This document shows, one piece after another, positions 1 through 7,923 of a DNA stretch of 64,000 nucleotides; within the stretch, counting starts at the first letter, position 1; each line of letters begins with the position of its first letter. The position numbers and the translations under genes were made by a program. Source of the DNA: Actinomycetota bacterium (GTDB taxonomy: Bacteria > Actinomycetota > Acidimicrobiia > IMCC26256 > PALSA-610); the NCBI GenBank assembly GCA_005773635.1, contig SXHN01000111.1, positions 1 through 64,000 on the forward strand. Direction: 5' to 3'. The notes under the pieces are model-generated. The model did no database searches and was not told where the DNA came from. It worked only from the letters and a program-made list of their open reading frames with translations.

Positions 1-225
1 AACATCCGGGCACCGATCGCGCAGCAAATTTCGAAGCCGTGCGAGCATCGCGTGCGAGTGCCGCACTTGTGGAGCACCACGTCGTGCCCACAGAAAGGCT
101 TCGTCAGCCGACGCAGGCATGGGCGTTGCGTCACGCTCCAGAACAGTCACGGTGTGACCATCACGAGCTAATGCCAGAGCGCTCCCCAACCCCGCGATTC
201 CAGCGCCAACGACAACAATGTTCAT
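1..225 (-). CDS. FAD-dependent oxidoreductase, N-terminal part (cut by window edge)
   Basis: Only the first 75 codons are present; the gene runs off the left edge. It begins at an ATG (223-225, read on the minus strand). Residues 3-16 form a beta strand and dinucleotide-binding loop, VVVGAGIAGLGSAL, which fits the GxGxxG Rossmann motif of FAD monooxygenases and amine-oxidase-like flavoproteins. An acidic residue (E in VLERD, near residue 32) ends the second strand, as expected for binding the FAD ribose. It follows the dioxygenase on the same strand after about 70 bases, so it may be the third gene of that operon. The substrate cannot be judged from this fragment. Confidence 0.75.
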   Translation of the reverse strand, partial: MNIVVVGAGIAGLGSALALARDGHTVTVLERDATPMPASADEAFLWARRGAPQVRHSHAMLARLRNLLRDRCPDV

Positions 226-298
226 ACCAGCACGGTAGGAGACTCGCGCATCAGTCCGCGACTCGCAGCAATACGCAGAACGGGGGTCGAAAGTGACG

Positions 299-1258
299 TC
301 AATGAGGGCGATCTCCGATGATGGTCGCCCGCTCCATCACTCTGCGATGCGGCCAGTAGTCACTCGACGCGTAGTGCTGGACGGCTCGGTTGTCCCAGAA
401 CGCGACGCTATCGGCCTGCCATTGAAAACGGCATTGATACTCAACCGTTTCAGCTTCCCTCGCCAACCGTCCGATCAGCGCCTTCGCCGCGGCATCTTCC
501 ATACCCACAATCCCGGTTGTGAAGAAGCGGTTGACAAACAAGCTCTTGCGCCCGGTTTCGGGATGAGTCCGAACAACGGGGTGATGTACTTGCGGGTACT
601 GCTTGCGCATGGTTTCGCGTTGATCTTTGGGCACACCATGCCCGAAGGCTTGTAGGTAATCGTGCACGGCAATCGAACCTTCAAGCTCACTGCGAAGCTC
701 GTCGCTGAGCCCGTCGTAGGCAGCCCCCATATCCGCGAACAGCGTGTCACCGCCGCTGCGAGGCACCTCAATGGCATGCAACACTGAACCAAGCGAAGGG
801 CATTCACGCCAGGTGACATCGCTATGCCACCCATTCTCGTAGCCACCCGTTTCGGATGTCTTTTCAAATCGAACCAACTCTGGGAACTCAGCGTTCGATT
901 GCAGGAATGGATGTACCTCTAATTCGCCAAAGCGGCGGGCGAACGCGACGTGTTGCGCTGCGGTCAGCGGTTGGTCACGAAAGAACAGCACTTTGTATGC
1001 ATTCAAGGCCTCGCGCAATTCGGCGACTACCAGGTCGTCGAGTTGGGTGCAGAGGTTGAGCCCCAAAATTTCGGCACCGATAGTTGCGCTATGAGGCTCC
1101 ACATCGAAATTCGACCACTGCAACGACCAAAGACGTTCTCGTTCCTCGGCAAGGTGCCCAACAGGCCCCACCATCACACCGAACGGATGCAGTTCCAACC
1201 GGCGAGCCGCCAAGTGAGTCCCGGGATCGCTGCGATCACTTCGCGCTAATGATTCCAT
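299..1258 (-). CDS. TauD/TfdA-family Fe(II)/2-oxoglutarate-dependent dioxygenase
   Basis: A 319-residue protein. Members of this family hydroxylate small organic acids or sulfonates using Fe(II), O2 and 2-oxoglutarate. The iron ligands are visible: the HxD pair in NGWHSDVTW and a distal His in AVQHYASSDY, followed by the Arg-rich HRRVMERATI segment where the 2-oxoglutarate carboxylate normally binds. The ATG at 1258 is chosen because it follows an AAGGGAG ribosome site and starts one base after the stop of the upstream amidohydrolase; a longer reading would overlap that gene. The length is slightly above TauD. Translational coupling with the amidohydrolase suggests a joint catabolic role. The substrate is unknown. 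Confidence 0.9.
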   Translation of the reverse strand: MESLARSDRSDPGTHLAARRLELHPFGVMVGPVGHLAEERERLWSLQWSNFDVEPHSATIGAEILGLNLCTQLDDLVVAELREALNAYKVLFFRDQPLTAAQHVAFARRFGELEVHPFLQSNAEFPELVRFEKTSETGGYENGWHSDVTWRECPSLGSVLHAIEVPRSGGDTLFADMGAAYDGLSDELRSELEGSIAVHDYLQAFGHGVPKDQRETMRKQYPQVHHPVVRTHPETGRKSLFVNRFFTTGIVGMEDAAAKALIGRLAREAETVEYQCRFQWQADSVAFWDNRAVQHYASSDYWPHRRVMERATIIGDRPH

Positions 1259-1259
1259 A

Positions 1260-2108
1260 TCAACTGCTCCCTTTCGCAAACTCGGCGACGGTGCGATCGA
1301 AGAGCTTTCGCGCAGTGCCACCAAGAAATAGGGCCATCGCTTCGTCGTCGAGCGGCAACGCGCGAGCCTCACCCAACGAACGGCGCATCGGAAACCACGG
1401 CTCGTCGCTGCCCCACAACACCCGGCCTCTATACGTCGAGGTATTCATGAACTTCAGGAGCGCTGCGTCCATGTACTTCGGCGAGTATGCCGTACATGAC
1501 ATGTAGAGGTTGGGCCACTTACGCATGAAGTTCATGAGCAGCTCTTCGTACGGGTGGCCCATATGCGCCACAACGACGGTGAGATCGGGAAAATCGATCA
1601 GCACATCCTCGAGCAGCTCTGGATGTTGCACTCGCGATCGCACGCGCGGTCCAGGCACACCGGCATTGATTGAAACCGGCAAGCCCATCTCCTCACACGC
1701 AGCATAAATTGGGTAATGCAATGGGTGGTTGATCGGCACCTGCGTCGCCAACGGCATTACACGGACCATGGCAGTGCAGGAATGCTGCGCGAGTTCACGG
1801 ATGCGGCGCACATTTCGCGTTGGCGTCTCTGGGTTCGCGGCTCCGAGCGCGACCAAGAACCGGCCCTTGTGCTCGTCGGCGAGATCGAGCGACGAATCAT
1901 CGCCGTGACCGAGACCAGGGCAGAGGATCCCCGTCGCAACATCGAGTTCATCCATGACGTCCAACAGCGCGCTCGCGCCGATTCCTTTGCTCCCGTCGCC
2001 ACCGAGATAGCCCGGAATGTGCGCGTTTGCGCGATCACCGAGAAATGCCGCAGCGGACTGTTTCGTAACGAGGTTGACCCAAATATCGACAATATCGTGA
2101 GCGCTCAT
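1260..2108 (-). CDS. Amidohydrolase-2 family metal-dependent hydrolase/decarboxylase
   Basis: About 282 residues, PF04909-type TIM-barrel fold. Visible family features are the central VVVAHMGHPYEELL strand with metal-binding His, and the late WGSDEPWFP segment that supplies the catalytic Asp. The usual N-terminal HxH is not obvious; HDIVDIW sits there instead, so metal binding may be atypical. The ATG at 2108 is preferred over an upstream TTG at 2144, although neither has a strong ribosome site. It is the first gene of a minus-strand operon with the dioxygenase and FAD oxidoreductase. It is transcribed divergently from the Liv-type substrate-binding gene, with a palindrome between the two that could control both. 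Confidence 0.8.
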   Translation of the reverse strand: MSAHDIVDIWVNLVTKQSAAAFLGDRANAHIPGYLGGDGSKGIGASALLDVMDELDVATGILCPGLGHGDDSSLDLADEHKGRFLVALGAANPETPTRNVRRIRELAQHSCTAMVRVMPLATQVPINHPLHYPIYAACEEMGLPVSINAGVPGPRVRSRVQHPELLEDVLIDFPDLTVVVAHMGHPYEELLMNFMRKWPNLYMSCTAYSPKYMDAALLKFMNTSTYRGRVLWGSDEPWFPMRRSLGEARALPLDDEAMALFLGGTARKLFDRTVAEFAKGSS

Positions 2109-2157
2109 AGTTGCAGCTTTGCCAACCACGAGCCGCGCGTGCAAAAGTCTCTCGCGG

Positions 2158-2178
2158 AATCTGACGAGCAGTCAGATT
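2158..2178. promoter_or_regulatory. Palindromic operator, copy 1
   Basis: A perfect inverted repeat, AATCTGAC-N5-GTCAGATT, lies in the divergent gap between the amidohydrolase operon and the first Liv-type importer operon. It sits 45 bases upstream of the TTG start of the lipoprotein gene. The same core, ATCTGAC-N5-GTCAGAT, recurs at 7877-7897 before the second importer operon. Size and symmetry suit a dimeric regulator such as a TetR or GntR family protein. No such regulator is encoded in the window, and which protein binds here is unknown. Confidence 0.7.
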
Positions 2179-2222
2179 CGTCTGTTATCGTGCCCGATCC
2201 ATCATCAACAAGGGGATTCACT

Positions 2223-3593
2223 TTGAAGCGAACCAGCCGTCTCATCGCCGCGGGCCTCACGCTCGCAATGATTGCCGCGGCGTGCGGCGAAAAGGAAAAG
2301 GCCAAAGAACCAATCACGACCGCGGGTGGAGTGAGCACAACGCTGCCGGCTGAGCCCACGAAGGCAACCGAAGTCGGCATCACCGAGACCGAAATCAGCA
2401 TCGCGGTGTTGGCAGACGTCGAGAACCCGATCGTCCCAGGCTTGTTCGCGGGTTCGCGTGACGCCTTGTTGGGCTTCGAGACCTACGTCAACGAGGAGCT
2501 CGGCGGCATTGCCGGTCGGAAGTTGAAGGTCAACTTCATCGACACGAAACTCAACGCAGAAGCCACCAAAACTGCCATGCAAGAGGCATGCGAGAAGAAC
2601 TTCGCGCTCGTAGGAACCACCATTGTTTTCGTGAGCAGCATGGATCCGATCATCAAGTGCAATGATCTCGCGGGCGATGCAACCGGCATCCCTGATATCG
2701 CGGGGATTTCAGTCGACCCGAGTCAGCAACGTTCGCCCATGACGTTCTCCGCTCTGCCTCCGGAGCGCGTGTACCCCGATGGTGCAACCCAAAAGTTCCG
2801 CGCGCGCACCGGTGCCTACACCTGGTTGCTGGAAAACGTCGAAAAAGATCTACACGGCGTGTACCTGCAAGCTGCAGATTCACAAACGGCCACCAACGGC
2901 AACCGGCCCCGGTTCTATGCGCTCCAAAACGTGTTGGGAATCAAAAAGGATGCCGAGTTCCCAGTGTCCGGATTCGCCGAACAAGTCACCTACGGCCCGT
3001 ACGTCCAAGCCTTGAAGGACAACAAGTCGAATTTCGCTGAAAGTGGTGGCGGGTACCAATCGTTGCTGAAGTTCCGTCGGGAGGCGGAAGCCCAAGGCGT
3101 CGACACGGTCAAGGTATGGGCGTGCGTGCTGACCTGCTACGACAGCGGATTCCTCGAAGAAGGTCGCGAACAAGCCGAGGGTACTTACGTACACATGCCG
3201 TTTGTGCCGTTTTATGACGAAGCCGAACAACAGGCCGTTCCTGCGGCTGCGGCATTCGTGAAATACACCGGCGCCGACAAAGCCGATGGCTTCGGGGTGC
3301 AGGCTTGGGCTTCGGCGTTGTTATTCAAAGAGACAGTTGAAGCCGTGGTGGCCAAAGACGGCATAAACGGTCTGACCCGAGCCAGCTTGTTGGCGGCGCT
3401 CAGCACCGTGAACAGTTTCAATGCCGACGGTCTCCTTGGCGACACCGACGTTGCCGGACGCCTCGCCGCCGGATGCATAGTCGTGATGCAGGTGGAGGAC
3501 GGCAAATTCGTTCGAAAGTTCCCGACCGAACCCGGCAAGCTCGACTGCGATCCCAAGAACATCAGCGAAATCGAAAAAGACCTCCAGGACTAG
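2223..3593 (+). CDS. Liv-type ABC transporter substrate-binding lipoprotein 1
   Basis: A 456-residue periplasmic-binding (type I, Peripla_BP_6) protein. It begins at a TTG eight bases after an AAGGGG ribosome site. The N-terminus is a lipoprotein signal: two Arg/Lys near the start, a hydrophobic run, and a lipobox-like IAAAC with Cys21. The mature start is a Thr/Pro/Ala linker. The ligand-binding body follows, with ITIAV-like and FAL-VGTT strands typical of LivJ/LivK relatives. Starting earlier would overlap the opposite-strand amidohydrolase, so the short start is taken. It is the first gene of a four-gene importer operon and is paralogous along its length to the protein at 7924-9303. The ligand could be an amino acid, amide, urea or aromatic acid; this cannot be told from sequence. 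Confidence 0.9.
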   Translation: MKRTSRLIAAGLTLAMIAAACGEKEKAKEPITTAGGVSTTLPAEPTKATEVGITETEISIAVLADVENPIVPGLFAGSRDALLGFETYVNEELGGIAGRKLKVNFIDTKLNAEATKTAMQEACEKNFALVGTTIVFVSSMDPIIKCNDLAGDATGIPDIAGISVDPSQQRSPMTFSALPPERVYPDGATQKFRARTGAYTWLLENVEKDLHGVYLQAADSQTATNGNRPRFYALQNVLGIKKDAEFPVSGFAEQVTYGPYVQALKDNKSNFAESGGGYQSLLKFRREAEAQGVDTVKVWACVLTCYDSGFLEEGREQAEGTYVHMPFVPFYDEAEQQAVPAAAAFVKYTGADKADGFGVQAWASALLFKETVEAVVAKDGINGLTRASLLAALSTVNSFNADGLLGDTDVAGRLAAGCIVVMQVEDGKFVRKFPTEPGKLDCDPKNISEIEKDLQD

Positions 3594-3684
3594 AGACAGG
3601 CGATGCTGCACGTTGGGGGACGGTCATCGCGACCTCCCCCAACCCATCATTCCTATCTCCTTCGCCATTGAGAAGCGAGGACGC

Positions 3685-5862
3685 GTGAAGCAAAAACAAC
3701 TCGTCAGCGCGCTTGTAGTGTTGAGCGGCGTCGGTTTGTTTCTGGCGTTCACCATCAGCTTGTGGAGAGGTCCATTTACATCAGATAAAGCGCTGAGCGT
3801 CGTGATTTACGGAGTGATCGCTGGCGCCGCACTCGCCATATCGGCATCTGGACTCGTCGTTACGTACACCACTTCTGGCGTATTCAATTTCGCGCACGGC
3901 GCCATAGGCATGTTGATGGCGTTTATCTATTGGGAACTTCGTTTCAACGAAGCACCGTTTATCGGAATGCAACTTCCGGCACCCGTCGCGTTGCTCGTCA
4001 CTGTGGGAATCATCGCCCCGCTGTTCGGCATCATGGTTGAGCGCGTGCTCATGCGAAGAATCATGAAGGCGCCACTGGTAGTACAACTTGTAGTCACCAT
4101 CGCGTTGATGTTTCTCATCCTGGCATTGGTGAAGATCGCTTGGAAAGACGACTCGACACGCCCCTTCCCAGCATTCTTCGGCCAATCGTCGGCATTCGCA
4201 ATCGGCGGGGTCAACATCGCCTGGAGTCGATTCATCACGTTGCTGATCGCTATCGGGCTTGCCATCTTCCTGCGCATCTTGTTGTTCAAGACGCGCATCG
4301 GCGTTGCGATGCGCGCCGTAGTTGATAACAAAGAACTCGCAGCACTGAACGGCGCTCGGCCCGACGCACCATCGCGATTGTCGTGGGCTCTTGCGTCATC
4401 ACTCGCCGCGACTGCTGGAATTCTGGCTGCGCCGGAGGTGGGACTCAGCTCGGTCGCACTCACGCTGCTGATCGTGAACGCCTTTGCGGCAGCGATCTTC
4501 GGGCGCCTGAAAAGTTTGCCACTCACATTTCTTGGCGCGCTGATATTGGGTTTGCTGTCGACGTTCGGATCAACCTTTTGGGATCTCACAAATCCCCGAT
4601 GGGCGAAGCTCCCCGACAACATCCCGACGATCTTTCTGATTTTCGTGCTCCTCGCATTACCCCAGGACCGTCTGGAATTCGCCACGACACAGGGATTGCG
4701 GCGGCTCTTTCGCACTCCGAAACTCCACGAAGCTGCGATGGGCTTTGGCGCAATCACTTTGTTCGTCGTGGCGATGAGTTACGTCCTCAACGACACGTCC
4801 GGACTAAATCGAATCACAACTGTGCTCGTCACCGCGGTGCTCCTGTTGAGCTACGTACCGCTTGCCGGTTGGGCGGGGCAAGTCTCGCTAGGACAGGTAT
4901 TTTTCGTTGGAATCGGAATCTTGGGCTTCACCCGCTCATTCGCCGGCCAGGGGCGTCCAATCGGATTCGTCACTGCTGCAGTCGCAGCAACAGTCGCTGG
5001 CGTTGTAGTTGCACTTCCAGCGTTACGATTGCGCGGCCTCTACCTTGCGCTCGCTACGTTTGCAGTAGCGCGCGGCGCCTCGCTGTTCTATAGCCAACCG
5101 TTCGCGTTCGGGTCGCGCGCCGTCGAATTCGTACGTCCGAAAATCTTCGGCATCAGCCTCGACAACCAACGAACGTTCATTTTCTTTTGTGCGCTCGTAT
5201 TCACAGCAATCGGCATGTGTCTTGTAGCCGTTCGCCGAAGTCGATTCGGACGACGACTAATCGCAATGAAAGATAGCCCGGCAGCGTGTGCCACGCTTGG
5301 GGTCAACCTCACGATGACCAAACTCGCAGTGTTCGCGATGTCAGCATCGATCGCAGGAATCGCAGGCGTACTGAGCTCGATGAACCTTCTCTCGGGCAGC
5401 GACGGAAAGCTAGACGCGATCGGAGGTCTGGGCGACACGCTCATTGCTGTGATCGGTGGCGTTTCGCTAGTCAGTGGCGCATTTGCGGGCGGCGTTTTTA
5501 GCCAGTTCATTGTCTTTATCCAAGAGAAACTCGTCGCCGCGCCATTCTCCGGGTTGTTCTCCGCACTCGAAAAGTTTGGCCCGGCATTTGCTTCGCTCAA
5601 CATCATGCGCGACCCAGATGGCGCGGCGGGAGGATTCGTAGATGGATTCTCACGGATGATGCCATGGAACCGCGGCACACCAGCAGCAATTGACCCCAAC
5701 GAGATCGGAGACGTCGCAGGAGCGGGAGATCTTCGTCCGTTCACGAACGAAGATCTCAACAATTTGGATCGACGCCTTGGCGTCCCCGCTGCCTTCCGAC
5801 TCCCGGACCACGACATCGACGTTGCGTCGCTGGCAGGATCAGCGCTACGAGGCCGTAACTGA
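3685..5862 (+). CDS. Fused LivH-LivM branched-chain-type ABC permease 1
   Basis: A 725-residue membrane protein joining both permease subunits of a Liv-type importer. The N-terminal half carries the LivH signature TTSGVFNFAHGAIGM (about residues 63-77). The C-terminal half carries the LivM signature GWAGQVSLGQ near residue 394. Each half has many hydrophobic helices. After the last helix there is a hydrophilic tail of roughly 80 residues. The GTG start at 3685 is chosen because AGCGAGGA lies just before it. The next gene starts two bases after the stop, so translation is likely coupled. The protein forms the channel for the lipoprotein upstream and the fused ATPase downstream. LivHM fusions are known in Actinobacteria. 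Confidence 0.92.
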   Translation: MKQKQLVSALVVLSGVGLFLAFTISLWRGPFTSDKALSVVIYGVIAGAALAISASGLVVTYTTSGVFNFAHGAIGMLMAFIYWELRFNEAPFIGMQLPAPVALLVTVGIIAPLFGIMVERVLMRRIMKAPLVVQLVVTIALMFLILALVKIAWKDDSTRPFPAFFGQSSAFAIGGVNIAWSRFITLLIAIGLAIFLRILLFKTRIGVAMRAVVDNKELAALNGARPDAPSRLSWALASSLAATAGILAAPEVGLSSVALTLLIVNAFAAAIFGRLKSLPLTFLGALILGLLSTFGSTFWDLTNPRWAKLPDNIPTIFLIFVLLALPQDRLEFATTQGLRRLFRTPKLHEAAMGFGAITLFVVAMSYVLNDTSGLNRITTVLVTAVLLLSYVPLAGWAGQVSLGQVFFVGIGILGFTRSFAGQGRPIGFVTAAVAATVAGVVVALPALRLRGLYLALATFAVARGASLFYSQPFAFGSRAVEFVRPKIFGISLDNQRTFIFFCALVFTAIGMCLVAVRRSRFGRRLIAMKDSPAACATLGVNLTMTKLAVFAMSASIAGIAGVLSSMNLLSGSDGKLDAIGGLGDTLIAVIGGVSLVSGAFAGGVFSQFIVFIQEKLVAAPFSGLFSALEKFGPAFASLNIMRDPDGAAGGFVDGFSRMMPWNRGTPAAIDPNEIGDVAGAGDLRPFTNEDLNNLDRRLGVPAAFRLPDHDIDVASLAGSALRGRN

Positions 5863-5863
5863 A

Positions 5864-7360
5864 ATGGGTTTGCTCGATATTCACGAAGTCAACGTTCGAT
5901 TCGGTGGGCTCCACGCCCTCACCGATGTGACGCTCGACGTCGAACCTGGAACTGTTACCGGGTTAATTGGCCCAAATGGTGCGGGCAAGACGACGTTGTT
6001 CAACGTCATCACAGGCCTGCAACCAACCATTAGTGGCAGTGTGAGCTTCGACGGAAAATCGATCGACCGCATGAAGCCCCACCGACGGGCGCGACAGGGC
6101 ATGAGCCGTACGTTTCAGCGCCTCGAAGCATTTGGCTCGCTCAGCGCTCGAGACAATGTACGAGTCGCGGCGGAAATGCGACAGAGCTGGTCGGGTGACG
6201 ATTTCGACCCTGCGGTCGTCGCGGACGAAATCATGGATCGTGTCGGTCTCACCTCGATCGCAGATGAGCGCGTTGCTGGCTTACCAACAGGGACCGCGAG
6301 ACTTATCGAACTCGCTCGGGCCCTCGCGGCAAAACCCCGCTTACTGCTGCTCGATGAGCCGTCGTCTGGCCTCAACGAAGAAGAAACCGACGAGATCAGC
6401 GCGTTGCTGCGAGAACTCGTACAGGACGGCCTCGCTGTGTTGCTTGTTGAGCACGACATGCCCTTTGTGATGGCAACCTGTTCGATGATTCACGTCCTCG
6501 ATTTTGGGCGAATTATTGCCAAGGGCACGCCCCAAGAGATCCAGAATGACACCAACGTCCGCGCCGCGTATCTCGGCGACGGAGAATCCTCACGCGACGA
6601 GCGTCCCAACGTTGCCAAGGTCACGGCGCCCGGTTCGGTCGATCGTCTGGTCCTCAATGAGATACCCGCATTAGAGCTGCGCGGCGTACAAGCCGGGTAC
6701 GGAGCGATCGAAGTCCTGCACCGGATTGATCTCCAGCTCGGAGTTGGCGAAGTGCTTGCTGTGCTCGGTCCCAACGGTTCGGGGAAATCGACGACGCTCA
6801 AAGTACTGAGCGGGCAAATTCAGCCAATGGCCGGAGAATTTCTCGTGCGCGGGCGCCTCGCCAACGGAATCGATCCCGATGCATTAGCGCGCCTCGGTAT
6901 TTGCACCATTCCCGAGGGACGCGGCGTGTTCCCAAATCTCACGGTTCTCGAAAATTTACGGATGATGACCCATACCGGTCAGTCCATCGACGAGATCACC
7001 GACCGAGCGTTCACACAGTTTCCACGCCTCAAGGAACGCCAGAAACAAACCGCCGGAACGATGTCGGGCGGCGAGCAACAGATGCTCGCTATGGCGAGAG
7101 CCATGACGACTGATCCAAAAATCTTGCTGCTCGATGAGCTTTCTATGGGGCTCGCTCCGCTCATCGTTGAGGAGCTGTACCAATCCGTCGACCACATCGC
7201 AAAATCTGGTACGTCGATTCTCATCATCGAACAGTTCGCACACGACGTGTTACACATCGCTCACCGCGCGGCGATCATGCTGCACGGACGAATCGAAGAT
7301 ATCGGTGACCCCCGTACTATTGCAAGCAAACTCGCCGCGGCGTACCTCGGCACCAACTAG
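5864..7360 (+). CDS. Fused LivG-LivF ABC ATPase (two nucleotide-binding domains in one chain)
   Basis: A 498-residue protein with two complete ABC ATPase domains. Domain 1 (LivG-like) has Walker A GPNGAGKTT near residue 36 and Walker B LLLLDEPSSGL near 160; its signature motif is LPTGTARLIELA rather than LSGGQ. Domain 2 (LivF-like) has Walker A GPNGSGKST near 302, signature MSGGEQQMLAMA near 400 and Walker B LLLDELSMGL. A linker of about 40 residues joins them. The ATG at 5864 follows the permease stop by one base. In the paralogous operon the same two ATPases are separate genes with a 4-base overlap, so this chain looks like a gene fusion. It powers the importer from the cytoplasmic side. 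Confidence 0.93.
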   Translation: MGLLDIHEVNVRFGGLHALTDVTLDVEPGTVTGLIGPNGAGKTTLFNVITGLQPTISGSVSFDGKSIDRMKPHRRARQGMSRTFQRLEAFGSLSARDNVRVAAEMRQSWSGDDFDPAVVADEIMDRVGLTSIADERVAGLPTGTARLIELARALAAKPRLLLLDEPSSGLNEEETDEISALLRELVQDGLAVLLVEHDMPFVMATCSMIHVLDFGRIIAKGTPQEIQNDTNVRAAYLGDGESSRDERPNVAKVTAPGSVDRLVLNEIPALELRGVQAGYGAIEVLHRIDLQLGVGEVLAVLGPNGSGKSTTLKVLSGQIQPMAGEFLVRGRLANGIDPDALARLGICTIPEGRGVFPNLTVLENLRMMTHTGQSIDEITDRAFTQFPRLKERQKQTAGTMSGGEQQMLAMARAMTTDPKILLLDELSMGLAPLIVEELYQSVDHIAKSGTSILIIEQFAHDVLHIAHRAAIMLHGRIEDIGDPRTIASKLAAAYLGTN

Positions 7361-7387
7361 TCCGTCCAAGAACAACAAGGAATCGCT

Positions 7388-7771
7388 ATGTCAAATGACA
7401 AGCCCACGATCAACGAAGCCACAACGACGTTCGATGCCGAACTCGCGCGCCTCAAGGTGAAAGGCGGCGATTCCGAACCCGAGCGAGGCCTCGTGCTCTT
7501 TGGCGTCATTCTGTTCATTCTCGGCATAGTTGGCGTGATCGTTGCCCTGCAAAGCGCACACGAAAGCGCAGACGTACTTGTCCAAAACGAAAAGATCATC
7601 CTCGCGATCCTGTGCGCGGTGCTGAGCCTGGCGGGAGTCATCATTTGGGCGAGGTATTCGATGACGCGATACTTGCGGTACTGGTTGCTACGGGTCATCT
7701 TCGAAGAGCGTCATCAGCAAGACCGCAACATCGAAGCACTTGAGCGAATCGCGGCAAAGCTCGACAAGTGA
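7388..7771 (+). CDS. Small two-helix membrane protein closing Liv operon 1
   Basis: A 127-residue protein of unknown family. It has a hydrophilic N-terminus of about 35 residues, two hydrophobic helices (LVLFGVILFILGIVGVIVAL and a second around IILAILCAVLSLAGVII), then a basic, aromatic juxtamembrane stretch SMTRYLRYWLLR. An amphipathic, possibly coiled-coil tail ends the protein. The ribosome site AAGGAA precedes the ATG, 27 bases after the fused ATPase. It is clearly paralogous to the protein at 12918-13331, especially in the second helix and tail. Its constant place at the end of both operons suggests an accessory subunit or regulator of the importer. That role is inference only. Confidence 0.8.
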   Translation: MSNDKPTINEATTTFDAELARLKVKGGDSEPERGLVLFGVILFILGIVGVIVALQSAHESADVLVQNEKIILAILCAVLSLAGVIIWARYSMTRYLRYWLLRVIFEERHQQDRNIEALERIAAKLDK

Positions 7772-7876
7772 TCTACCCGACGTTCGCCCATCCAACCTGC
7801 CCGGTTACCGTGTAGTAGCGAGAAAACTCGGCGAGATTGTTGCATTACCTGCCACTCGTGAGGCAGAGTGTCGCTC

Positions 7877-7897
7877 AATCTGACGTCCTGTCAGATC
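7877..7897. promoter_or_regulatory. Palindromic operator, copy 2
   Basis: ATCTGAC-N5-GTCAGAT (perfect 7-base arms, 7878-7896) with a further matching A on the left only. It lies about 27 bases upstream of the GTG start of the second lipoprotein gene. It matches the copy at 2158-2178 in both arms and spacer length, while the spacer bases differ (GAGCA versus GTCCT). That pattern supports a selected protein-binding site rather than chance similarity left over from duplication. The position close to the start codon suits repression. Confidence 0.7.
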
Positions 7898-7923
7898 AAC
7901 GGCCGCAATCCCTAGGGGGACCT

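Noticed and set aside
1716-2222. Long upstream extension of the first substrate-binding lipoprotein
   Set aside because: It lies antisense to the amidohydrolase, has no ribosome site, and would bury the lipoprotein signal peptide inside the chain. The TTG at 2223 with AAGGGG fits far better.
4383-5093. 236-codon alternative frame inside the first permease
   Set aside because: The permease frame carries clear LivH and LivM motifs throughout; the alternative has none.
7849-7866. Short CTGCC-N8-GGCAG stem before the second lipoprotein
   Set aside because: Five-base arms are too weak to support a terminator or operator; it may be chance.
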